Shown here piece by piece: positions 34,148-42,172 of a stretch of DNA of 64,000 nt. Where the stretch lies: contig NZ_LAVA02000052.1 in NCBI RefSeq assembly GCF_000974985.2, positions 1-64,000 on the forward strand, in the 5' to 3' direction. The notes under the pieces were generated by a model. It worked only from the letters and a program-made list of their open reading frames with translations, ran no database searches and was not told the origin of the DNA. Source of the DNA: Streptomyces mangrovisoli (lineage in GTDB: Bacteria > Actinomycetota > Actinomycetes > Streptomycetales > Streptomycetaceae). The translations under genes and the position numbers were made by a program. The first letter of the stretch is position 1; every line of letters begins with the position of its first letter.

Positions 34148-35597
34148 GGGAGTCTCCCAGGTACTGCTCGGCGTGGCCGGCGATGAGGTCGAGCACCGCG
34201 GCGATGTCGCCCGCGGTGGTCTCGGGGTTGAGCAGGGTGAACTTCAGGTAGTGGCGCCCGCCGACCTTGGTGCCCGCGACGACGGCGTCCCCGGAGGCGA
34301 ACAGGGCCTTCCTGGCGTAGAGGTTGGCGCGGTCGATCTCGGCCGGGTCGGTGACGGTGGCCGGGATGTACCGGAAGACGAGGGTGGACAGCGACGGCTC
34401 GACGACGACGTCGTAGCGGGGGTCGGCGGCCAGCAGCCGCCACCCTTCCCGGGCCAGGTCGCAGACCTCGTCGAAGAGTTCGCCGATGCCGTCGGCGCCC
34501 ATCGTGCGCAGCGTCATCCACAGCTTGAGGGCGTCGAAGCGGCGGGTGGTCTGGAGGGACTTGTCGACCTGGTTGGGGATGCGCTCCTCGGCCATCCGGC
34601 GCGGGTTCAGGTAGTCCGCGTGGTAGGTGGCGTGCCGCAGGGTGGCCGCGTCCCGGACCAGCACGGCGGACGAACTCACCGGCTGGAAGAAGGACTTGTG
34701 GTAGTCGACGGTGACGGAGTCGGCGCGCTCGATGCCGTCGATGCGGTCCCGGTGGCGCACGGAGGCGAGCAGTCCGCAGCCGTAGGCGGCGTCGACGTGC
34801 ATCCACACGTCGTACTGCTCGCACAGTTCGGCGATCTCGGGCAGCGGGTCGATGGAGCCGAAGTCGGTGGTGCCCGCGGTGGCGACGACGGCCATCGGCA
34901 CGAGGCCGTCGCGTGCGCAGTTCTCCAGCGCGCGGGCGAGCGCGACGGTCTGCATCCGCTTGTCGTGGTCGACGGGGATCGACACGACCGCGTCCTGGCC
35001 GAGGCCCAGCAGTTTCGCCGACTTGCGGACGCTGAAGTGGCTGGCCTCGGAGGCGAAGACACGCAGTTTCGCGAGCGAGGCCGGGTGGTCCCCGTCGTCC
35101 GGTCCGGGCTTGGCCTCCTCGCGGGCCAGCAGCAGCGCCTGGAGGTTGGACTGGGTGCCGCCGGAGGTGAACACGCCGTCGGCGGCGGGTCCGAGGCCGA
35201 TGCGGCCGGCGGTCCAGTCGATCAGTTTCCGCTCGATCAGGGTGCCGCCCGCCGACTGGTCCCAGGTGTCCAGCGAGGAGTTGACGGCGGAGAGCACCGC
35301 CTCCCCGAGCACCGCGGGGATCACGACGGGGCAGTTGAGGTGCGCGAGATAGCGGGGGTGGTGGAAGTAGACGGCGTCGCGGAGGTAGACCTCCTCGAGC
35401 TCGTCCAGGGCGGCGCCGGTGTCGTACAGCGGGCGGTCGAGGTCGATCCGGTCGACGAGCGGGGCGAGGGCGTCGGGGGTGACGCCGGTGAACGGCCGGT
35501 CGGTGGTGGCGAGTCTGGCCGCCACCCGCTCCACTCCTTCGGTCACGGAGCGGCGGTAGTGCTCCGCGGTGAGGTCATTGAGCAGGTGCGAGCGCAT
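34131..35597 (-). CDS. desA: Lysine decarboxylase DesA
   Basis: A 488-aa PLP-dependent decarboxylase (group II) that makes cadaverine from lysine, the first step of desferrioxamine synthesis. The PLP lysine is K301 in DYHKSFFQ, with FTSGGTQSNLQALLLAREEA and HVDAAYG binding the cofactor. GGAGG lies 8 nt before ATG 35597. An iron box 66 bp upstream controls the desABCD operon. Confidence 0.96.
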   Translation of the reverse strand: MRSHLLNDLTAEHYRRSVTEGVERVAARLATTDRPFTGVTPDALAPLVDRIDLDRPLYDTGAALDELEEVYLRDAVYFHHPRYLAHLNCPVVIPAVLGEAVLSAVNSSLDTWDQSAGGTLIERKLIDWTAGRIGLGPAADGVFTSGGTQSNLQALLLAREEAKPGPDDGDHPASLAKLRVFASEASHFSVRKSAKLLGLGQDAVVSIPVDHDKRMQTVALARALENCARDGLVPMAVVATAGTTDFGSIDPLPEIAELCEQYDVWMHVDAAYGCGLLASVRHRDRIDGIERADSVTVDYHKSFFQPVSSSAVLVRDAATLRHATYHADYLNPRRMAEERIPNQVDKSLQTTRRFDALKLWMTLRTMGADGIGELFDEVCDLAREGWRLLAADPRYDVVVEPSLSTLVFRYIPATVTDPAEIDRANLYARKALFASGDAVVAGTKVGGRHYLKFTLLNPETTAGDIAAVLDLIAGHAEQYLGDSLDRAC

Positions 35598-35662
35598 GTG
35601 GGGGTCCTCCGGTGGGGACGGTCCGTGCGGGGTGACGGAAAGGGGCGGAACCGCTCTCCAAC

Positions 35663-35681
35663 TAAGGTTAGCCTAACCTAA
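35663..35681. promoter_or_regulatory. Iron box upstream of desABCD
   Basis: Read on the coding strand the site is TTAGGTTAGGCTAACCTTA, 17 of 19 matches to the DmdR1/IdeR operator. Iron-loaded DmdR1 bound here should repress siderophore synthesis. Confidence 0.93.
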
Positions 35682-35717
35682 GTTGATCTAAACGGATTCC
35701 GCCCCTCGGGTGACCGC

Positions 35718-35780
35718 GATCACGCGCCCGCGATCACGCGCCCGCGATCACGCGCCCGCGATCACGCGCAGGCGATCACT
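35718..35780. repeat. 14-bp tandem repeat between desA promoter and desF
   Basis: GATCACGCGCCCGC is repeated three times exactly, then GATCACGCGCAGGC and a partial GATCACT. The last unit includes the desF stop codon (35776-35778). It is too short and spacerless to be a CRISPR array. Confidence 0.9.
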
Positions 35781-36660
35781 CGCCGCGTGCGCGCAGTTGC
35801 TCCTCGCTCAGTCCCTGGCGCCAGTAGCCCACGAAGGTGACACGGCGCCGGTCGATCCCGCGCTCGCCCACGAAGTGCCGGCGCAGCGCCTTCATCCGCC
35901 CGGCCTCGCCGGCGATCCAGACGTACGGGCGTGCGGCTGCGGGCAGTTCGGCGGCGCGGACGGCGTCGAGGGCGGGGAAGCGAGGGGTGCCGGTGTCGTC
36001 GCGGCCGTCGTGCGGCGCGGGATGCGTCCCCGTGACGATCCAGTCGATCCGCACGTCCGCCGCGGTCGCCGGCCGCTGGATGTCGGCGGGGTCGGGCACC
36101 TCCAGCCAGACCCGGGCGCGGGTGCCGGCCGGCAGGGACTCCAGGACGGCGCAGGCGGCCGGAAGGGCGGTCTGGTCGCCCCACATCAGCACCAGATCGG
36201 TGTCCTCGGGCGGACGGAAGCGGATGGCGTGGTTGTCCGCGACGGCCGGCCCGAGCAGCAGGACGCGGTCGCCGGGCGCGGCGTCCGCGGCCCAGCGGGA
36301 GGCGGGACCGGCCGGGGTGGGGGCGCCGGGCTCCACCCCGTGCAGCACGAAGTCGATGTCGATCTCGTCGGGGTCGTGGCGCTGCGCCCGCAGGGTGTAC
36401 GACCGCATCACCGCCCGCACGTCCTCGGGCAGGGCGTTCCAGCGCTGCCGCCAGGTGTCGTCCAGGTCCAGGGGGACCACCGGCTCGCTCTGGCCGGGAC
36501 GGGGCAGGAACAGCGACAGCGACTGGTCCCGCCCGTGGGAGTGGAAGGCGTGCAGATCGGGACCGGTGAAGGTGACCCGGGCCAGAGACGGGCCGAGCCG
36601 CCTCGTCCGTACGACCCGGAGGGAGAAGAAACGGAACGGGGCGGCCACGGCCGTCGTCAT
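35776..36660 (-). CDS. desF: Siderophore-interacting protein, ferrioxamine reductase DesF
   Basis: A 294-aa flavoprotein of the SIP/ViuB family that reduces ferric siderophore and releases iron in the cytoplasm. The FAD-binding pattern SYTLRAQR is near residues 125-132, and the NAD(P)H-binding domain includes MWGDQTALPAACAVLESLP and YVWIAGEAGRMKALRRHF. AGGAG lies 5 nt before ATG 36660. It is 73 bp downstream of desE and probably co-transcribed. Confidence 0.92.
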   Translation of the reverse strand: MTTAVAAPFRFFSLRVVRTRRLGPSLARVTFTGPDLHAFHSHGRDQSLSLFLPRPGQSEPVVPLDLDDTWRQRWNALPEDVRAVMRSYTLRAQRHDPDEIDIDFVLHGVEPGAPTPAGPASRWAADAAPGDRVLLLGPAVADNHAIRFRPPEDTDLVLMWGDQTALPAACAVLESLPAGTRARVWLEVPDPADIQRPATAADVRIDWIVTGTHPAPHDGRDDTGTPRFPALDAVRAAELPAAARPYVWIAGEAGRMKALRRHFVGERGIDRRRVTFVGYWRQGLSEEQLRARGE

Positions 36661-36733
36661 GAGTGCTCCTGTGACGCGAGGAGAGGTGACTCGGGGGGAG
36701 GGGGAGTCGGTCGGGGAGGGGTGACGCGGGGCG

Positions 36734-37783
36734 TCAGCCGACCTTCTTGGCCTTCTCGATGGCCGCGGCGAGGTCCTCGACCAGCGGGGCGCACTTGTCG
36801 TAGGACAGGATCGGCTCGGGGTTGCGGGCGATGACCTGGCCGGCCTTGACCGCGGGCAGCTTCTTCCAGGTGCCCTCGGTGATGTCGGCGGGCTGGATGG
36901 CCGAGGTGCGGTTGTCCATCATGATGATGTCGGCCGCGTACTTGTCGACGTTCTCCCAGCTCAGCGACTCGTACCAACCGCCGCCCTTGGCCTTGGACTT
37001 CTCCGACGGCTCGACGAAGTTCACGCCGAGGGCCTTGAAGTACTCCAGGTCGATGGAGAGGTTGGAGCCGGAGACGTAGAACAGGTCCTGGCTCGCGGAA
37101 CCGGCCATGACCTTGATGTCCGGGTTGGCCTTGGTGGCGGCGCGCAGCCGGGCGGCCGCGTCCTCGAAGCGCTTCTTCGCCTGCGTGACCTGGTCCGAAG
37201 TGACGTCGCCGCCGAGGGACTTGGCGAGCGCGAGCATCCGCTGCAGGGGCTCGGTCAGCTGGCGGTCGTAGACGGAGATCCCGACGCTCGGGGCGCCGAC
37301 GGCGAGGATCTTCTTCTTGGACTCCTCGGGGACGTACCAGAGGGTGCCGACGTTGTCGAACATCGTGGAGACGAGGAGGTCGGGCGCGAGGGCCGCGTAC
37401 TTCTCGATGTTGAACTGGCCCCACTCGTTGCCGAGGTTGGTCACCTTGGTGATGTCGAGGTCGCCGGCCTGGACGTCGGCCTTGCCGTCCGAGGTCTTCG
37501 TCGGGCCGAAGACGCCCTTGGCCTCGACGCCGTAGTCGTGCAGCGCCGCCGCGACACCGATGAACGCGACGATGCTCGCCGGGGTCTTGTCGGTCTTCGC
37601 GGTCTGCCCGCGGTCGTCCTTGAAGGACCAGGGGCCGGACGCCGCGGCCGTGGTCTTCGCGCCCGAGCCACCGCTTTTCGCGTCGTCGTCCCCGCAGGCC
37701 GCGAGCGCGGCGCCGAGGCCGAGCGCGCCTCCTGCGGCGAGGATGCCGCGGCGGGAGAGGTGAGTGACACGGGCATTGGGCAT
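36734..37783 (-). CDS. desE: Ferrioxamine-binding lipoprotein DesE
   Basis: A 349-aa FecB/FepB-type siderophore-binding lipoprotein. SRRGILAAGGALGLGAALAAC gives a twin-Arg-like signal and a lipobox with lipidated Cys30. It captures ferrioxamines and passes them to a permease that is not in this window. Its promoter has an iron box. It lies upstream of desF and precedes desABCD on the same strand, so import and synthesis sit side by side. Confidence 0.94.
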   Translation of the reverse strand: MPNARVTHLSRRGILAAGGALGLGAALAACGDDDAKSGGSGAKTTAAASGPWSFKDDRGQTAKTDKTPASIVAFIGVAAALHDYGVEAKGVFGPTKTSDGKADVQAGDLDITKVTNLGNEWGQFNIEKYAALAPDLLVSTMFDNVGTLWYVPEESKKKILAVGAPSVGISVYDRQLTEPLQRMLALAKSLGGDVTSDQVTQAKKRFEDAAARLRAATKANPDIKVMAGSASQDLFYVSGSNLSIDLEYFKALGVNFVEPSEKSKAKGGGWYESLSWENVDKYAADIIMMDNRTSAIQPADITEGTWKKLPAVKAGQVIARNPEPILSYDKCAPLVEDLAAAIEKAKKVG

Positions 37784-37832
37784 GGGTCGGCTGCCTTCGA
37801 ACGGGGCGGACTGTCCGCCGGGCGATTCGAAG

Positions 37833-37851
37833 GTAGGTTAGCCTAACCTCA
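37833..37851. promoter_or_regulatory. Iron box upstream of desE
   Basis: On the coding strand TGAGGTTAGGCTAACCTAC matches the DmdR1 operator at 16 of 19 positions, 50 bp before the desE start. Confidence 0.92.
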
Positions 37852-38004
37852 GCGGATGTCCAGAGGGCGGGTCGGCCCCGGCACGTGGGCGCAACGGCCC
37901 GGATGTGCCGTGGCGGTTCGCGGAGGGACGGCCCCGCCGCCCCGGCGGCGGTTCGTGTCGGACCGGTCCCGCCGCGCGCGCAGGGCGTCCCCGGACGCGC
38001 GAAC

Positions 38005-38037
38005 GGCCCGCCCGGCGGTCTCCCCGCCCGGCGGGCC
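38005..38037. terminator. Hairpin after the acyl-CoA dehydrogenase gene
   Basis: GGCCCGCC (38005-38012) pairs with GGCGGGCC (38030-38037), with further partial pairing inside. It lies 17 bp after the acdH stop on the minus strand. Confidence 0.5.
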
Positions 38038-38053
38038 GCGCGGGGCCCGCTGT

Positions 38054-39214
38054 TCAGCTCGTGAGCCCCAACTCCCGCGCGATCAGCATCCGCTGGACCT
38101 CGCTGGTGCCCTCGCCGATCTCCAGGATCTTGGAGTCGCGCCACATCCGGGCCACCGGGTACTCGTTCATGAAGCCGTAGCCGCCGTGGATCTGGGTGGC
38201 GTCCCGCGCGTTGTCCACGGCCACCGTCGAGGAGTGCAGCTTGGCGAGCGCCGCCTCCTTCTTGAACGGGGCGCCCGACACCAGCCGGGCCGCCGCGTCC
38301 CGCCACGCGAGCCGCGCGGTGTGCGCCCGCATCTCCATGTCGGCGATCTTGAACTGGATGGCCTGGTTGGCGCCGATCGGCCGGCCGAAGGCGTGCCGCT
38401 CCCGCGCGTACTTCAGCGACTCGTCCACACAGCCCTGCGCGAGACCCGTCGCGAGAGCCGCGATCGCGATCCGCCCCTCGTCGAGGATGCGCAGGAACTG
38501 CGCGTAGCCGCGCCCCTGTTCGCCCACCAGGTTGGCCGCGGGCACCCGCACGTCCGCGAAGGACAGCTCGCGGGTGTCCGAGGCGTTCCAGCCGACCTTC
38601 GAGTACGGCGCCGCGACGGTGAACCCGGGGGTGCCCGAGGGCACGAGGATCGCCGAGATCAGCGGCCTGCCGTCGGGCCCCCGGCCGGTCACCGCCGTCA
38701 CCGTGACCAGGCCCGTGATGTCCGTGCCGGAGTTGGTGATGAAGCACTTGGTGCCGTTGATCACCCACTCGCCGGTGGCCTCGTCGAGCCGCGCGGTGGT
38801 GCGGGTGGCGCCCGCGTCCGAGCCGCCGTCGGGCTCCGTCAGGCCGAAGGCGCCCAGCACCTCGCCCGAGCACAGCCGCGGCAGCCACGCGCGCTTCTGC
38901 TCCTCGGTGCCGAACAGATGGATCGGCATCGCGCCGAGCGAGACGCCCGCCTCCAGGGTGATCGCGACCGACGAGTCGACCCGGGCCAGCTCCTCCAGCG
39001 CCACGCCGAGCGCCAGGTAGTCGCCGCCCATGCCGCCGTACTCCTCGGGGAACGGCAGCCCGAACAGGCCCATGCGGCCCATCTCGCGGACGATCTCGTA
39101 GGGGAACTCGTGCCGCTCGTAGAAGTCGCCGATCTTGGGCGCGACCACGTCGTGGGCGAACTCCTCGACGGTGCGCCGGAGTTCCTCCAGCTCGGGGGAG
39201 AGTCGGTAGTCCAT
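38054..39214 (-). CDS. acdH: Acyl-CoA dehydrogenase AcdH, branched/short-chain type
   Basis: A 386-aa FAD enzyme oxidising branched- or short-chain acyl-CoAs in leucine, valine or isoleucine breakdown. FAD and substrate signatures include AFGLTEPDGGSDAG and QIHGGYGFMNEYPVARMWRD. The catalytic base appears to be E368 in EIGEGTSE, the medium/short-chain position rather than the isovaleryl-type position. The start may be ATG 39214 (8 bp after the lyase stop) or GTG 39226, which overlaps that stop as GTGA. Neither has ideal Shine-Dalgarno spacing. It is last in the mcc cluster. Confidence 0.93.
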   Translation of the reverse strand: MDYRLSPELEELRRTVEEFAHDVVAPKIGDFYERHEFPYEIVREMGRMGLFGLPFPEEYGGMGGDYLALGVALEELARVDSSVAITLEAGVSLGAMPIHLFGTEEQKRAWLPRLCSGEVLGAFGLTEPDGGSDAGATRTTARLDEATGEWVINGTKCFITNSGTDITGLVTVTAVTGRGPDGRPLISAILVPSGTPGFTVAAPYSKVGWNASDTRELSFADVRVPAANLVGEQGRGYAQFLRILDEGRIAIAALATGLAQGCVDESLKYARERHAFGRPIGANQAIQFKIADMEMRAHTARLAWRDAAARLVSGAPFKKEAALAKLHSSTVAVDNARDATQIHGGYGFMNEYPVARMWRDSKILEIGEGTSEVQRMLIARELGLTS

Positions 39215-39222
39215 GGCTGTGA

Positions 39223-40209
39223 TCACTGCTCCTGGTGGGAGAGGGCTCGGACGGTGCGGGACGGGCTGGGGCGGCCCAGTTGTTCGGCCATCCACACGCT
39301 GGTGGCGACGAGACGGCCGAGATCGACGCCGGTGTCGATGCCGAGTCCGCGCAGCATCCACACGAGGTCCTCGGTGGCGAGGTTGCCGGTGGCGGACCTG
39401 GCGTACGGGCAGCCGCCGAGGCCGCCCGCGGAGGCGTCGACGGTGGTGACGCCGTGCTGAAGCGCGGCCAGGGTGTTGGACAGGGCCTGGCCGTAGGTGT
39501 CGTGGAAGTGGACGCCGATCTCGTCGGTCGGCACGCCCTCCTCGTTGAGCTGCGCGAGCAGGTCGAGCACATGGCCCGGGGTGGCGACGCCGATGGTGTC
39601 GCCGAGGCTCAGCTCGTCGCAGCCCATGTCGCGCAGGGCCCGGCACACGCGGACCACCTGGTGCAGCGGGACCGGGCCCTCCCAGGGGTCGCCGAAGCAC
39701 ATGGAGACATAGCCGCGCACGTGCGCGCCCGCGTCCTTCGCCTGCCGTACGACGGGCTCGAAGACGGCGAGCGACTCGTCCACCGTGCGGTTGAGGTTGG
39801 CCTTCGCGAACGACTCGGTGGCGCTGGCGAAGACGGCGACCCGGCGGGCGCCGAGCGCGAGCGCGCGGTCCAGGCCCCGCTGGTTGGGCACCAACACCGG
39901 CAGCGCGACCCCGGGCAGCTCGCTCACCTTCGGGAACAGCTGCTCCGCGTCGGCGAGTTGGGGCACCCACTTGGGGTGCACGAAGCTCGTCGCCTCGATC
40001 GTGGTGAGCCCCGCGTCGGCGAGCCGGCGGATGAACTCCGCCTTCACCTCGACCGGTACGGCCGTCTTCTCGTTCTGCAGCCCGTCGCGCGCGCCGACCT
40101 CGTGGATGCGCACCCGCGCGGGCAGACCCGGTGCCGGTACGGCCATGGGCAGCGCGCGGGGGCCCGCCGCGGCCGTAGTGTCCGTTCCTTCGATGCCCTC
40201 GGCGGTCAT
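39223..40209 (-). CDS. Hydroxymethylglutaryl-CoA lyase
   Basis: A 328-aa HMGL-like TIM barrel that splits 3-hydroxy-3-methylglutaryl-CoA into acetoacetate and acetyl-CoA, the last step of leucine degradation. Motifs seen are EVGARDGLQNE (metal and substrate), SLGDTIGVATP, the metal-binding HFHDTYGQA and the catalytic Cys loop GGLGGCPYA. An extra N-terminal stretch of about 30 residues precedes the barrel. The start overlaps the carboxylase alpha stop by 4 bp. Confidence 0.94.
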   Translation of the reverse strand: MTAEGIEGTDTTAAAGPRALPMAVPAPGLPARVRIHEVGARDGLQNEKTAVPVEVKAEFIRRLADAGLTTIEATSFVHPKWVPQLADAEQLFPKVSELPGVALPVLVPNQRGLDRALALGARRVAVFASATESFAKANLNRTVDESLAVFEPVVRQAKDAGAHVRGYVSMCFGDPWEGPVPLHQVVRVCRALRDMGCDELSLGDTIGVATPGHVLDLLAQLNEEGVPTDEIGVHFHDTYGQALSNTLAALQHGVTTVDASAGGLGGCPYARSATGNLATEDLVWMLRGLGIDTGVDLGRLVATSVWMAEQLGRPSPSRTVRALSHQEQ

Positions 40210-42161
40210 GCCCCCGCCTCCTCGCTCCGGTCGGCCTGCTCGCTCTCGTGCGGCGCGATGACGGCCAGCACCTGGTCCATGGCGACCGTGGAGCCGGGCG
40301 TCACGTCCAGCTCGGCGACGGTGCCCGCGTGCGGGGCGGAGACGACGTGCTCCATCTTCATCGCCTCGACCACGAGCAGGCTCTGTCCGGCCGTCACCTC
40401 GTCGCCGACGGCCACCTTCACCACGGTCACCGTGCCCGGCATGGGCGCGGTCAGCGAGTCGGCGCCGGCGTGCGCGGAACGGGTCAGCGAGGCGGCGACC
40501 GGGTCGTGGTCGCGCACCTGCCAGGAGTCGCCGTCCCGGCCGATCCAGTCGCCGGCCCGGCGGAAGGTCGTCCGGACGCCGTCGAGGGTGACCGAGACCG
40601 TGTCCCCGGCGACGGCGTGGGCGCCGCGGGGGACGTACTCCACCGGGTCCTGCACCCGCAGGTGGAAGCCGACGGGCTTCGGGGTGCCGCCGAGCCGCCA
40701 GCCGCTCGGCACCGAGAACGGGTCGGTCCAGCCCTCGCCCCGGGGCCTGAGCGCGTCCAGCCGCACGGCCGCCGCCGCCTCGTACACCTCGTCCGGCACG
40801 TCCGTGGTGACCAGGTCGTCCACCACTCGCTCCACCAGCCCGGTGTCGAGATCGCCCGAGACCACGTCCGGGTGCGCGAGCAGCCGGCGCAGGAAGCCCG
40901 CGTTGGTCTGCACGCCCAGTGTCACCGTGTCCGCGAGGGCGGCGCGGAGCCTGCGCAGCGCGGTCGCGCGGTCGGGGCCGTAGGCGATGACCTTGGACAG
41001 CATCGGGTCGTAGAGGCTGCCGACCTCCGTGCCCTCGCTGAGCCCGGAGTCGGTGCGCACCCCGTCGCCGTCCGGCTCGTCCAGCAGCAGCACCGTGCCG
41101 CCCGAGGGCAGGAAGCCGCGGGTCGGGTCCTCGGCGCAGATCCGCGCCTCGATCGCGTGCCCGGTCAGCCGTACGTCGTCCTGCACGAAGCCGAGCCTCT
41201 CCCCGGCCGCCACCCGCAGCTGCCACTCCACCAGGTCGAGGCCGGTGACCAACTCGGTGACCGGGTGCTCCACCTGGAGGCGGGTGTTCATCTCCATGAA
41301 GTAGTACGCCGAAGGGTCGCGGCCCGGGACGATGAACTCCACCGTGCCCGCGCCCCGGTAGCCGCAGGAGCGGGCCGCCTGCACGGCCGCCTCGCCCATC
41401 GCGGCGCGGGTGGCCTCGTCGAGCAGGACGCTGGGCGCCTCCTCGATCACCTTCTGGTGGCGCCGCTGGAGCGAGCACTCGCGCTCGCCGAGGTGCACCA
41501 CGCCCCCGTGGCCGTCGGCGAGGACCTGGATCTCGATGTGCCGGGGCCGGTCGATCCACCGCTCCACCAGCAGGGTGTCGTCGCCGAAGGAGGCGCGGGC
41601 CTCGCGGCGGGCGGCCGCGATCTCCTCCTCCAGGGCGGTCAGCTCGCGCACCAGGCGCATGCCCTTGCCGCCGCCGCCCGCGCTGGGCTTGAGCAGCACG
41701 GGCACGCCGATCTCGCGCGCCGCGTCCGCGAGCTGCGCGTCGCTCAGGCCACTGCCGCTGGAGCCGGGCACGACCGGCACCCCGGCCGTCTGCACGGTCT
41801 CCTTGGCGCGGATCTTGTCGCCCATCAGCGCGATCGCGTCGGCGGACGGCCCGATGAAGACCAGCCCGGCCTCCTCGCAGGCCCGCGCGAACGCGGCGTT
41901 CTCCGCGAGGAAGCCGTAGCCCGGGTGGACGGCCTGGGCGCCGGTGCGGGCCGCGGCCTCGATCAGCCGCTCGGCGGACAGATAGCTCTCCGCGGCCGGC
42001 GCGGGCCCGATACGGACCGCGGTGTCGGCCTCCCGGACATGCCGGGCGTCTGCGTCGGCGTCGGAGAAGACGGCGACGGACCGCACGCCGAGCGCGCGCA
42101 GCGTACGGATGACCCGCACGGCGATCTCGCCGCGGTTGGCCACGAGCACGGTGTCGAACAC
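40206..42161 (-). CDS. Biotin-dependent acyl-CoA carboxylase alpha subunit (MCC alpha type)
   Basis: A 651-aa subunit carrying biotin carboxylase (residues 1 to about 445, with ATP-grasp motif SAGGGGKGMRLV and HIEIQVLADGHG), a linker/BT domain and a C-terminal biotinyl domain with K602 in EAMKMEH. Between HMG-CoA lyase and the beta subunit, it most likely serves 3-methylcrotonyl-CoA carboxylation. GTG 42161 is chosen because AGGAGGGG lies 5 nt upstream; GTG 42176 overlaps the previous stop but has no such site. Confidence 0.93.
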   Translation of the reverse strand: MFDTVLVANRGEIAVRVIRTLRALGVRSVAVFSDADADARHVREADTAVRIGPAPAAESYLSAERLIEAAARTGAQAVHPGYGFLAENAAFARACEEAGLVFIGPSADAIALMGDKIRAKETVQTAGVPVVPGSSGSGLSDAQLADAAREIGVPVLLKPSAGGGGKGMRLVRELTALEEEIAAARREARASFGDDTLLVERWIDRPRHIEIQVLADGHGGVVHLGERECSLQRRHQKVIEEAPSVLLDEATRAAMGEAAVQAARSCGYRGAGTVEFIVPGRDPSAYYFMEMNTRLQVEHPVTELVTGLDLVEWQLRVAAGERLGFVQDDVRLTGHAIEARICAEDPTRGFLPSGGTVLLLDEPDGDGVRTDSGLSEGTEVGSLYDPMLSKVIAYGPDRATALRRLRAALADTVTLGVQTNAGFLRRLLAHPDVVSGDLDTGLVERVVDDLVTTDVPDEVYEAAAAVRLDALRPRGEGWTDPFSVPSGWRLGGTPKPVGFHLRVQDPVEYVPRGAHAVAGDTVSVTLDGVRTTFRRAGDWIGRDGDSWQVRDHDPVAASLTRSAHAGADSLTAPMPGTVTVVKVAVGDEVTAGQSLLVVEAMKMEHVVSAPHAGTVAELDVTPGSTVAMDQVLAVIAPHESEQADRSEEAGA

Positions 42162-42172
42162 GGGTCCCCTCC

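Noticed and set aside
35718..35780. CRISPR array
   Set aside because: Units are 14 bp and contiguous with no spacers, and no cas genes are present.
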